Assembly: GCF_011758805.1 (NCBI RefSeq)
Contig: NZ_JAANOW010000001.1
Span: 744,001 to 808,000 of the forward strand
DNA from: Mycolicibacterium fluoranthenivorans
GTDB taxonomy: Bacteria; Actinomycetota; Actinomycetes; Mycobacteriales; Mycobacteriaceae
DNA length: 64,000 nt
Direction: 5' to 3'
Part shown: piece after piece, positions 34,142-41,867 of the stretch
Layout: each line of letters begins with the position of its first letter
How positions within the stretch are numbered: the first letter of the stretch is position 1
Notes under the pieces: model-generated
Seen by the model: the letters and a program-made list of their open reading frames with translations, nothing else
Database searches by the model: none
Told to the model about the DNA's origin: nothing
Made by a program: the position numbers and the translations under genes

Positions 34142-35328
34142 CCGAATACTCCACCGCCTCGGCGATCGTCGTCGGGGGATCGATCGGAGGGTTGACCACC
34201 GCGCTGCTGTTGCGCGACCTGGGTTTCCAGGTGGACGTCTACGAGCGCACCCCGATCCCGCTTGATGGTCGCGGCAGCGGAATCGTCCTGCAGCCGGACA
34301 CCGTGCGCTGGTTCGCCGAACGGAGCACCCAGAATTTGGCCGACCTCCAGACCACCACCGCCTACGTGCAGTATCTCGATCCCAGCGGAGCCACCGTGCA
34401 CCGCGAACCCGCCCGGTGGACCTACACGTCCTGGGGTACGTTCTACCGCGCCCTGCTCGCCGATTTCGGCACCGAGCGCTACCACTACGGCGAATTCGCC
34501 TGCGGTTTCAGCCAGGACGCCGACACCGTGACCGTCCGATTCGTCAGCGGCAGAACCGCAACAGCGGACCTCGTCGTCTTCGCCGACGGCATCACCTCCC
34601 CGGCCCGCGAATACTTCGACCCCGAAGCCACGCTGACGTACGCCGGCTATGTGGGTTGGCGGGGCACCGTCGCATGGGCGAACCTGTCCGCCGAGAGCCG
34701 CGATGTGCTGGGTGATGCGATCACCTACACCGTGATCCCGAACTCGCACATCACCATGTACCCGATTCCCGGGGAGGAGAGTCTCGACCAGGCCGACCGC
34801 CTGATGAACTACGTCTGGTATCGCAATGTGCCCGCCGGCCCCGAACTCAGTGAGTTGCTGATCGACAAAAGAGGATTCACCGGGTCGGTGTCCGTGCATC
34901 CGGGGCAGGTTCAGGATCGCTTCGTCGCCGAACTGCGCGAGGCCGCCGCCGCACAGTTGGCCCCCGCCGTGGCCGAGGTGGTCGAGAAGACCGCACAGCC
35001 CTATCTTCAAGTGCTTTCCGACGTGCGGTCCACGCGGATGGCGCTCGGCCGGGCCGCACTGATCGGCGATGCCGCGTGTGCGTCGCGGCCACACGCCGCG
35101 GCCGGAACCGCCAAAGCCGCGGCCGACGCGTGGGCCTTGGCCGACGCCCTGTCGACCTCCGCGGGTGACATCGCCTCCGCGCTGTCCAAGTGGGAGCCGG
35201 CGCAGCTGCAGCTCAGCGACGCCCTCCTGCGCCGCGTGGTGGATATGGGTGAGCGATCGCAGTTCCACAACACCTGGATGCCAGGGGATCCAGATCTGCG
35301 CTTCGGCCTCTACGGGCCTGGGCACTGA
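34138..35328 (+). CDS. FAD-dependent monooxygenase (aromatic hydroxylase type)
   Basis: A 396-residue group A flavoprotein hydroxylase. The FAD-binding GGSIGG (13-18) is in a Rossmann motif IVVGGSIGGLTTALLLRD; the second FAD motif LIGDAACASRPHAAAGTAKA lies near 305-325. It resembles 2,6-dihydroxypyridine 3-monooxygenase-type hydroxylases, but the substrate is not certain. Coupled to the MFS gene by a 4-base overlap. Confidence 0.85.
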   Translation: MTEYSTASAIVVGGSIGGLTTALLLRDLGFQVDVYERTPIPLDGRGSGIVLQPDTVRWFAERSTQNLADLQTTTAYVQYLDPSGATVHREPARWTYTSWGTFYRALLADFGTERYHYGEFACGFSQDADTVTVRFVSGRTATADLVVFADGITSPAREYFDPEATLTYAGYVGWRGTVAWANLSAESRDVLGDAITYTVIPNSHITMYPIPGEESLDQADRLMNYVWYRNVPAGPELSELLIDKRGFTGSVSVHPGQVQDRFVAELREAAAAQLAPAVAEVVEKTAQPYLQVLSDVRSTRMALGRAALIGDAACASRPHAAAGTAKAAADAWALADALSTSAGDIASALSKWEPAQLQLSDALLRRVVDMGERSQFHNTWMPGDPDLRFGLYGPGH

Positions 35329-35356
35329 ACACCTTCACGAGGAGAGGAACTCGACA

Positions 35357-35794
35357 ATGACCGACAACAACTACCTGACTGATCTGCCGCTCGCGGGTGA
35401 ACTGGTGGCCACCGATTTCGAGAGCTGGCCGGACTGGCTCAAGACCGAGTTCGCCGAGCACGCCTTCGACGGAAACGTCGGATCCCGGCTGCTGAGCGAG
35501 GATTCCCGCGTCAGGGTCTGGGAGATCCGGCTGGCGCCCGGGGAACGCTGGCATGCCCACCGGCATGTCCTGGACTACTTCTGGACCGCGATCAACGCCG
35601 GTAGCAGCCGCCAGCACACCCATGACGGCACGGTGCGCGAGGTCTCCTACGATGCCGGGGAGACCCGCCACTTCCATTTCGGGCCGGGGGAATTCCTGCT
35701 CCACGACATCGAGAACATCGGGGACACCGAGTTGATCTTCACCACTGTCGAGCACCTGGACAGCGACAACACCGCGCTGGACATCGCCCGATGA
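35357..35794 (+). CDS. Cupin-domain protein
   Basis: A 145-residue single cupin barrel. RWHAHRHVLDYFW (about 63-75) gives two His of the metal site, and RHFHFGPGEFLLHD the second motif. It may be a dioxygenase or isomerase. GGAGAGGAAC precedes the ATG at good spacing. Its stop overlaps the amidohydrolase ATG (ATGA), so it belongs to the operon. Confidence 0.8.
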   Translation: MTDNNYLTDLPLAGELVATDFESWPDWLKTEFAEHAFDGNVGSRLLSEDSRVRVWEIRLAPGERWHAHRHVLDYFWTAINAGSSRQHTHDGTVREVSYDAGETRHFHFGPGEFLLHDIENIGDTELIFTTVEHLDSDNTALDIAR

Positions 35795-36768
35795 CGGCCG
35801 TTGCTCAGCCGGGCGGTGTCATCGACGTCCACGCCCACTGGCTTCCTCGTTCGCTGTTCGGGCTGCCACCCGGCGCGCCGTACGGGCCGATGCACGACAG
35901 GGACGGCCAGCTGTTTCTCGGTGATCTGCCGCTGTCCATCGCCACCGAGTCCATGAGCGATGAGGCGGCCATCATTGAGGACATGGACCGTGCGGGGGTT
36001 GCGGTGCGGGTGCTCTCCGCACCCCCGTTCGCGTTCCCGCTCAGCGGCGAGCCGGGCGGCGCGGACTACGCCCGGGCTTTCAACACCGCCCTGGCCGATG
36101 TCGTGTCCCGGACCGACGGAAAGCTGCTGGGCCTGGGTGTCGTGAGCTTGGGCGCCTCCGAGGAGATCACCGCCCAGTTGACGGTCTTGCGCGATACCGC
36201 GGGCATTGTCGGGGTGGCCATCCCGCCGGTGGTCGCGGGCGAGTCCCTGCACCGAGGCGCGTTGCGGCACATCGTCTTCGAGGCTGCGCGCTTGGACCTT
36301 GCCGTACTGGTCCATCCCATGCAGATCGGGCGTCCGGAGTGGGCGGACTACTACCTGGCCAATCTCATCGGCAATCCTGTCGAAACCGCCACCGCGGTCG
36401 CGAATCTGGTCCTGAGCGGTGTGAAGGATGAGCTTCCCGCGCTGCGCATCTGCTTCCTGCACGGCGGCGGCTGCGCCCCCGGATTGCTGGGCAGGTGGGA
36501 CCATGGCTGGCGTGCCCGCGCCGACGCCAGAGGAGGGTGCGCGCGAGTGCCGTCCGAGGTCTTCGCCGATCTGTATTTCGACACGGTCACCCACGGCGCG
36601 CCCCAACTCGAACTGCTCTGCAAGATCGCCGGGGTGGACAAGGTGGTGTGCGGCAGCGACTATCCGTTCGATATGGCCGAAGCGGATCCGGTACGGTTCG
36701 CGGTGAAACACGGTCCCGACCGGGACGCGCTGACTCGGGCGGCACGCGCGTTCCTGGGGTTGAGCTGA
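35791..36768 (+). CDS. Amidohydrolase-2 family (ACMSD-like) decarboxylase/hydrolase
   Basis: A 325-residue metal-dependent TIM barrel. DVHAHW (12-17, His14 and His16) binds zinc; VLVHPM and CGSDYPFD provide further His and Asp ligands. The family includes aminocarboxymuconate-semialdehyde decarboxylase and resorcylate decarboxylases, so ring-fission product decarboxylation is plausible. Substrate is not identified. Stop and the following ATG share one base. Confidence 0.85.
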   Translation: MTAVAQPGGVIDVHAHWLPRSLFGLPPGAPYGPMHDRDGQLFLGDLPLSIATESMSDEAAIIEDMDRAGVAVRVLSAPPFAFPLSGEPGGADYARAFNTALADVVSRTDGKLLGLGVVSLGASEEITAQLTVLRDTAGIVGVAIPPVVAGESLHRGALRHIVFEAARLDLAVLVHPMQIGRPEWADYYLANLIGNPVETATAVANLVLSGVKDELPALRICFLHGGGCAPGLLGRWDHGWRARADARGGCARVPSEVFADLYFDTVTHGAPQLELLCKIAGVDKVVCGSDYPFDMAEADPVRFAVKHGPDRDALTRAARAFLGLS

Positions 36769-37856
36769 TGTCGACGCTGTTCACCCCGCTGACCCTGCGC
36801 GAGGTCACGTTCGCCCATCGGGCGTGGATGTCGCCGATGATGCAGTTCTCCGCCGTTGTCGACGGACCGGAGGCCGGCGCACCCACGGACTGGCACCTGC
36901 AGCACTTCGGTGCGCGGGTCATCGGCGGGGTGGCCCTGGCGATGGTCGAGGCCACCGCCGTGGACCCCGTCGGCCGCAGCAGCATCTACGACCTCGGATT
37001 GTGGAATGACGCTCAGGTGCCGGGATTTCGGCGACTGACCGATTTCATCTCCACGCTCGGTGCGGTTCCGGGAATCCAGATCGTGCACGCCGGCCGGAAG
37101 GGATCCACCGGTCGGCCCTGGCCGGATCACAGCCGCGACCCGCAGTCCTGGACGACGCTGGGCCCCAGTCCGATTCCTTTCGGCCGTCTCCCTGCCCCGG
37201 AGGAACTCAGCCGCCACGACATCGAGAGCATCGTGGCGTCCTTCGCTGCCGCGGCCCGCCGGGCCGCCGCGGCCGGATTCCGGGTGCTCGAGATTCACGG
37301 CGCCCACGGCTACCTCATCCACCAGTTCCTGTCGCCACAGTCGAATATGCGCACCGACGGCTACGGCGGGTCGCTCGACAACCGGATGAGATTCGCTCTG
37401 GAGGTTGCGTCGGCGGTGCGGGCCGCGTGGCCGGAGCACCTACCGCTGTTCTTCAGGGTGTCGGCCACCGACTGGCTCGCCGGCGATACCGACGATCCAC
37501 GCCCCGGCTGGACCGTGGCGGACACCGTGGCGCTCACCATCGGATTGAAGAATGCGGGAGTGGACCTCATCGACGTGTCCACCGGCGGGGCGGTGCCCGA
37601 CGCCAAGATACCGGTGGCCCCCGGCTATCAGGTTCCGTTCGCCAAACGGGTCCGCGCCGAGGCGGACATCCCCACCGCGACCGTCGGTCTGATCACCGAG
37701 GCCGGCCAGGCCGAGGCCGTCATCTCCGGCGGCGAGGCCGACGCGGTCTTCGTCGCCCGCGCTCTGCTGCGCAATCCCAACTGGGTTCGTGACGCCGCGC
37801 ATGACGCTGGGGTCGCGCTGGCGCATCCACCGCAGTACAGCCGGGCCTTCACCTGA
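36768..37856 (+). CDS. Old Yellow Enzyme (NADH:flavin oxidoreductase, YqjM type)
   Basis: A 362-residue FMN TIM barrel. WHLQHFG, QIVHAGRKGS and IHGAHGYLIHQFLSPQSN (His-His catalytic pair in HGAHGYL) are family motifs, typical of the YqjM-like/xenobiotic reductase branch. It reduces an activated alkene. ATG 36768 overlaps the amidohydrolase stop by one base. Last gene of the catabolic operon; a strong hairpin follows. Confidence 0.88.
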   Translation: MSTLFTPLTLREVTFAHRAWMSPMMQFSAVVDGPEAGAPTDWHLQHFGARVIGGVALAMVEATAVDPVGRSSIYDLGLWNDAQVPGFRRLTDFISTLGAVPGIQIVHAGRKGSTGRPWPDHSRDPQSWTTLGPSPIPFGRLPAPEELSRHDIESIVASFAAAARRAAAAGFRVLEIHGAHGYLIHQFLSPQSNMRTDGYGGSLDNRMRFALEVASAVRAAWPEHLPLFFRVSATDWLAGDTDDPRPGWTVADTVALTIGLKNAGVDLIDVSTGGAVPDAKIPVAPGYQVPFAKRVRAEADIPTATVGLITEAGQAEAVISGGEADAVFVARALLRNPNWVRDAAHDAGVALAHPPQYSRAFT

Positions 37857-37863
37857 GTTGCGG

Positions 37864-37899
37864 GTGCCCGTCCGGCGGCGGATACCGCCGGGCGGGCAC
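37864..37899. terminator. Bidirectional terminator hairpin
   Basis: A 15-bp stem with one G:U pair (arm GTGCCCGTCCGGCGG) and loop CGGATA lies between the convergent Old Yellow Enzyme and deazaflavin-enzyme genes. It probably ends both transcripts. No U-tract is present. Confidence 0.7.
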
Positions 37900-37908
37900 A
37901 CACCGCGG

Positions 37909-38331
37909 CTACTCGACGACGAAAACCGGGATCTGCCGGGTCGTCTTGGTCTGGTATTCGGCGTACGGCGGGTAGGCCGCGACAGCCAGTTCCCACCAGT
38001 GCGCGCGTTCGTCGCCCTCGATCTCGCGGGCGGTGAGTTCGACGACCTTGTCGCCGTCCTGCACGGTGACCTGCGGATGAGCCAGCACGTTGTGGTACCA
38101 GGACGGGTGGTTCGGGTCGCCGCCCTTGGACGCCACCATGGCGTACTTGCCGTTCTCCTCGACCCGCATCAACGGGACATAACGCTTCTTGCCTGACTTC
38201 GCCCCCGTCGTGGTGAACAGGACGATCGGGCGATCGAGGATCTCGATGCCCTCGGTGGTACCCGTCTCCAGGATCTTCTCGGTCTGGCTGCGAACCCAGT
38301 CGGTGGGGCTCAGTTCAGGATGCTCAGTCAC
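37909..38331 (-). CDS. Deazaflavin (F420)-dependent nitroreductase-type protein (Ddn/FDOR-A)
   Basis: A 140-residue split-barrel protein of the FDOR-A (Ddn-like) group. IVLFTTTGAKSGKKRYVPLMRVEENGKY and GDPNHPSWYHNVLAHPQVTVQDG are the family signatures for F420-linked enzymes. Start GTG 38331 (M-T-E-H-P-E-L-S) with AGCAGG upstream is preferred; an extension to 38427 is Pro-rich and unlike the family. A perfect 14-bp palindrome lies 11 bases upstream. Confidence 0.85.
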   Translation of the reverse strand: MTEHPELSPTDWVRSQTEKILETGTTEGIEILDRPIVLFTTTGAKSGKKRYVPLMRVEENGKYAMVASKGGDPNHPSWYHNVLAHPQVTVQDGDKVVELTAREIEGDERAHWWELAVAAYPPYAEYQTKTTRQIPVFVVE

Positions 38332-38341
38332 CTGCTGCGCA

Positions 38342-38355
38342 ACACCGATCGGTGT
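38342..38355. promoter_or_regulatory. Perfect 14-bp palindrome (ACACCGATCGGTGT)
   Basis: A perfectly symmetric 14-mer directly before the preferred start of the deazaflavin-enzyme gene. No regulator gene is adjacent; it may be bound by an unlinked TetR-like protein. The rest of the 207-base gap holds another perfect 10-bp palindrome (TCGCATGCGA, 38468-38477) and no gene I can recognise. Confidence 0.45.
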
Positions 38356-38538
38356 GCGGATATTCCCGGGTTTGTGACGCAACTTCGTCGGCCAGGGTGT
38401 CAGGGTCGGCACGGGCACGTGGATCACCTGGCTCCCCGACCATGAACGCCGCGCCCGCGGTCACCATTCGCATGCGAGATCGCGTTGAAGGCCGCTTCGC
38501 ACAAGGCTGCGGAGACGTCCCGCTCATAGACTTGGGAC

Positions 38539-39000
38539 ATGCCGCGCACCTACGCCACCGCAGACGATGTCAGCCTCGACGAACTGCTGGAGTTCGTGCG
38601 GCCGAGGCACCGTATGGTGCTGACCACCTTCCGGGCGGACGGCTCGCTGCAGAGTTCGCCGGTCACCGGCGGCGTGGACGAGCAGGGACGCATCGTGATC
38701 GCGAGTTACCCGCAGCGTGCCAAGTCGGTGAACATCGGCCGGACGCCGCGCGCCAGCGTCACGGTGTTGTCCGATGAGTTCAACGGCCCGTACGTACAGG
38801 TCGACGGTGATGCGGAACGGATCGATCTGCCCGAGGCGGTGGAGGCGCTGGTCGACTACTTCCGCGCGGTCGCCGGTGAGCACCCGGATTGGGACGAGTA
38901 CCGGCAGGCGATGGTCGATCAGCGAAAGTGCCTGCTGCGCATCACTCCTACGCGCTGGGGACCGGTGGCCACCGGCGGGTTCCCGCCGGCACGGGACTAG
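38539..39000 (+). CDS. FDOR-B / PPOX-fold F420-type oxidoreductase
   Basis: A 153-residue split-barrel protein, same superfamily as 8.2 kb. RHRMVLTTFRADGSLQSSPVTGG, ASYPQRAKSVNIGRTPRASVTV and the C-terminal RITPTRWGPV are typical of actinobacterial F420-dependent members. Substrate unknown. It is read away from the deazaflavin-enzyme gene and converges on the TenA pair with a 4-base overlap. Confidence 0.82.
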   Translation: MPRTYATADDVSLDELLEFVRPRHRMVLTTFRADGSLQSSPVTGGVDEQGRIVIASYPQRAKSVNIGRTPRASVTVLSDEFNGPYVQVDGDAERIDLPEAVEALVDYFRAVAGEHPDWDEYRQAMVDQRKCLLRITPTRWGPVATGGFPPARD

Positions 39001-39611
39001 GCGGTGAACGCCGCCTCGAAGAATCCCAGCTCCAGCTGCATGGCGCGCCGGTAGGTGGCGTGCACGGCGGGGGTGTCGGCATGTTGCTCGTCGAGCAGCG
39101 TCTCCAGTTGGGTGGCCAGCGCTTCGAACCCGGGATCGGCGTAGGTCTGCACCCACTGGGTATAGGGGCCGGCGGTGTCGGGGTCCAGCGACTGTCCCAG
39201 CCATGCGTACAGCCGCATGCACGGTGTCATCGCTGCGTATACGGCTGCAGGACCCTGGATGGCGGCGGTGGCCAGCAGGAACTCGGTGTAGGCCAGGGTC
39301 GCCGACCATGGCGCGACACCGGACATGTCGATACCCCACGACTCGGCGTAGGACGCGTGCAGGCCGAGTTCATCGCGGACCCCTGCCAGCAGGTCGGCCA
39401 GGGTGAGCAGCGTGGCGGTGTCGGTACTGCGCGCCAGCGCGAAAGCGTAGGCGCGGGCGAAGGATTCGAGGAAGAACGCGTCCTGCGCGACGTAGCCGGC
39501 GAAGAGTTCCCGCGGCAGCGAGCCGTCGCCGATCCCGCGTACGAACGGGTGGTCGAGGACCTGGGCGGTGACGTCGGTGTTCTCCGACCACAGCCGGGCG
39601 GACAGTGTCAT
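38997..39611 (-). CDS. TenA-family protein, Cys type (TenA_C)
   Basis: A 204-residue all-helical TenA/thiaminase II-like protein. Asp44 (QDAFF), Cys131 (TPCMRLYAWLG) and Glu199 (GFFEAAF) match the active-site Asp, Cys and Glu of TenA. It would hydrolyse aminopyrimidines for thiamin salvage. Start MTLSARLW overlaps the upstream TenA-like stop (ATGA), so both are one operon; a longer Arg-rich extension to 39737 is not expected. Confidence 0.83.
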   Translation of the reverse strand: MTLSARLWSENTDVTAQVLDHPFVRGIGDGSLPRELFAGYVAQDAFFLESFARAYAFALARSTDTATLLTLADLLAGVRDELGLHASYAESWGIDMSGVAPWSATLAYTEFLLATAAIQGPAAVYAAMTPCMRLYAWLGQSLDPDTAGPYTQWVQTYADPGFEALATQLETLLDEQHADTPAVHATYRRAMQLELGFFEAAFTA

Positions 39612-40165
39612 GCCCCGGCCATCTCCCAGAAGTCGACCTCGTGGGACAGCACCTCGGCGATCAGTGCGTCCTTGCCGTCGGGGGTGGCCAACGCGGCGAG
39701 TTCTTCGACGTAAGACGCGAACTCCGTTGTGCTCCAATGCTCTACGAACTCACGGAACCGCGAGGTATCCAATCGGGCGTGGGTCCAGGCGAGCAGGTAC
39801 ACCCGCTCCAGCGCCCACAGGGCGGTGATCGCCGCGTCGAACGGTTCGCCGTCGAGGACCCGCAGTAGCTCCCGGTAGGCCAGCGTGGCGGGTAGTGGTC
39901 GCTGGTCCAGGGCGATACCGCGCAGCCGCGCCTGTGCCTCGAACCAGTCCAGTTCCGTCACCAGCGCGACACAGCCCGCGGCGAGCACCGACTGGGCCGG
40001 GCGGGGTGCACGGGCCAGCAGCCGGGCCTGGAACGTGAGCAGGTCGGCGACGAACAGGGCGTCTTGGCACAACCAACGATCGAAGGCCTCATCGGTGATG
40101 GAGCCGTCGCGCACCGCACCCAGGAACGGATGCCGGGTCGCGCTCTCCCAGAGGTCGTCTGACAC
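39608..40165 (-). CDS. TenA-family protein without active-site Cys (TenA_E-like)
   Basis: A 185-residue TenA-fold protein. Asp35 (CQDALF) and Glu181 (DFWEMAG) are in place, but the helix that carries the active-site Cys reads ALWALERVYLLAW with Glu and no Cys. This is the TenA_E pattern. TenA_E proteins in other organisms act on formylaminopyrimidine from degraded thiamin. It is directly upstream of the Cys-type partner and coupled to it. Confidence 0.8.
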   Translation of the reverse strand: MSDDLWESATRHPFLGAVRDGSITDEAFDRWLCQDALFVADLLTFQARLLARAPRPAQSVLAAGCVALVTELDWFEAQARLRGIALDQRPLPATLAYRELLRVLDGEPFDAAITALWALERVYLLAWTHARLDTSRFREFVEHWSTTEFASYVEELAALATPDGKDALIAEVLSHEVDFWEMAGA

Positions 40166-40189
40166 GTCACGAACAATAGCGGTGTGCGT

Positions 40190-41005
40190 TCAACGTGTGT
40201 GGTTGCCGTTCGGGTTGAAGTTGAAATTCCCGATGGAACACGACAATCCGGTACCTATCGGCCCGAGGCGGTCGAACAGGGCGGCGGATCCGCTGGCGAT
40301 ACCGTCAGCACTGCTGTGGGTCAGCGCCGCCAGCCCGATGTAGGGGCCGTCGGGTAGCCGACTCAACGCCAGGGTGTAGTCGGCGTTGATGAACGCCAGA
40401 CCGTCGGTGCTGAAGTTGGTCATCGAACTGGTGATGTCAACGGCGAGGGCGGCCCGGATGAACGGCGTGAGTTCCTCGCCGTCGACGAGGTCACGGATCT
40501 CGCGTACCCAGGCGTACCGTGGGCCCGCCTGCTGCCAGGGGAATTCGTGCCGATCGTCATCGGGGGTCGGCCCGTAGGTCCGGATGAACATGGGCACCGT
40601 GTCGTCGAACTGCGCGGGCTCCTTCGGGATCGGGGGAAGGGTCACCGCCGTGCTGAAGAACGCACCCTCGGGCTGCGCGCCCCGGCGCAGATAGAGCGCC
40701 GACGCGCGGGCGACCAGCTCGCCTCCTTGTGTCATCGCGGCGTCGACCGACTGCATACGGCTGCCGGCCCGGACCACCGAGGCGCTGACCCGTACGGGTT
40801 CGGAGGCCACCCTGCGCAGGATCTCGACCGTCAGCCGGGCGGGCAGCAACTCGGCGTCGGTGACGCGGCGTTCGATGGCCCGGGCGAGGAGACCGCCGAC
40901 CACCTGACCGCCCAGGGTCGGTCCCCATCCGCCGTGGGCGATCGGGTTGGGCACCAGATCGTCACCGCGCTGGACCAGGAAGGGTGTCGGCGCGGGGTGC
41001 TCCAT
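40190..41005 (-). CDS. Acyl-CoA thioesterase family protein (hot-dog)
   Basis: A 271-residue double hot-dog protein of the same group as 14.4 and 52.5 kb. HGGWGPTLGGQVVGGLLARAIE and the C-terminal FINADYTLALSRLPDGPYIGL are family segments. A TetR gene lies upstream on the same strand with a 23-bp palindrome in the gap, which suggests regulation by acyl-CoA or a related ligand. Confidence 0.8.
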   Translation of the reverse strand: MEHPAPTPFLVQRGDDLVPNPIAHGGWGPTLGGQVVGGLLARAIERRVTDAELLPARLTVEILRRVASEPVRVSASVVRAGSRMQSVDAAMTQGGELVARASALYLRRGAQPEGAFFSTAVTLPPIPKEPAQFDDTVPMFIRTYGPTPDDDRHEFPWQQAGPRYAWVREIRDLVDGEELTPFIRAALAVDITSSMTNFSTDGLAFINADYTLALSRLPDGPYIGLAALTHSSADGIASGSAALFDRLGPIGTGLSCSIGNFNFNPNGNHTR

Positions 41006-41026
41006 GCCGACAATATTACAAAAATA

Positions 41027-41049
41027 CTTACCGTTGTAACAACAGTAAG
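41027..41049. promoter_or_regulatory. 23-bp palindrome upstream of the thioesterase gene
   Basis: CTTAC...GTTG...CAAC...GTAAG is symmetric at 20 of 23 positions. It lies between the TetR stop and the thioesterase start, the expected operator position for local control. Confidence 0.6.
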
Positions 41050-41065
41050 GTGCCGGGCCGGCTCG

Positions 41066-41764
41066 TCACTCGCTTGTCTCGCCGGTGGTGAACACCGGTG
41101 ATGCCGGCGGGAACTGCGCCGCGACGGCGGGCAGGAAGAAGACGTCGAGGTAACGCCTTGTCGTCGCGGGATCCTCGGAGCCGGGGATGACGCCGAGCAG
41201 CAGGCTCATGCTGGTGGCGATGAGGAACAGGCCGAGGTCCTTGGCGCGCAACCCGGGCCGCAGCGTCGCGCCGGCGTCGGCTTCGACCATCGCGGACATC
41301 CATGTCTCGACCAACCGGTGCAGTTCGGCGTTGTTGGCCAGCATCATCGCGACGGTGCGCTCGTCCGTCTGATCCGAGATCGAGCGCACCAGGGGATCTC
41401 GATTGAGCTCGCTGGCGACGATCACCAGGCTCTCGGTGATGACGTCGAGTGGTTTGGCGTCCTTGGGCAGGCGGTCGAGGATGCCGAGCATGTGCCGACG
41501 TGTGGTCCGCTGGATCAGCGCCTCCACCAGGCTGTCCCGGGTGGGGAAGTGGCGGTACACGCTGCCCCGTGAGTACCCGGCCTCGCGTGCGATCACCTCG
41601 ATGGTGGTGGCCCGGTAGCCGCGGCTGACGAACAGTTGCTCCGCCGCGTCGAGGAACGCCTCCCGTTGGTCTTCGGCGGCCGCCCCGCCGCCGGAGGGGC
41701 GGCCCCTGCGGCGGCGTACCGGCTCCTCGCCCACTCGTGCTGCCCTTCGTGCTGGTCGTGACAC
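41066..41764 (-). CDS. TetR-family regulator
   Basis: A 232-residue TetR protein with a long basic N-terminal tail (about 28 residues). Helix-turn-helix: ATTIEVIAREAGYSRGSVYRHFPTRDSLVEAL (about 52-83). It sits upstream of the thioesterase gene, same strand, and probably controls it through the palindrome at 41027-41049. Confidence 0.87.
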   Translation of the reverse strand: MSRPARRAARVGEEPVRRRRGRPSGGGAAAEDQREAFLDAAEQLFVSRGYRATTIEVIAREAGYSRGSVYRHFPTRDSLVEALIQRTTRRHMLGILDRLPKDAKPLDVITESLVIVASELNRDPLVRSISDQTDERTVAMMLANNAELHRLVETWMSAMVEADAGATLRPGLRAKDLGLFLIATSMSLLLGVIPGSEDPATTRRYLDVFFLPAVAAQFPPASPVFTTGETSE

Positions 41765-41800
41765 CGAAAGGGTACTCCGGCCGCGTGGGCAGCTCTCGAC

Positions 41801-41833
41801 AATTAAATGACATATAGTCGACTTTGTTTAATT
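41801..41833. promoter_or_regulatory. A+T-rich inverted repeat before the secreted hydrolase
   Basis: AATTAAA (41801-41807) and TTTAATT (41827-41833) are perfect 7-bp arms 19 bases apart, with GACATATAGTC between. The patch is unusually A+T-rich. It lies between the divergent TetR and hydrolase genes and may be an operator or promoter for either. Confidence 0.45.
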
Positions 41834-41867
41834 ACGCTGCGGCCGCGGTGTCGAACGGGAGGCTCGG

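Noticed and set aside
38332..38538. Small genes in the 207-base gap
   Set aside because: Short open frames there lack ribosome sites and resemble shadow translations of neighbouring GC-rich DNA.
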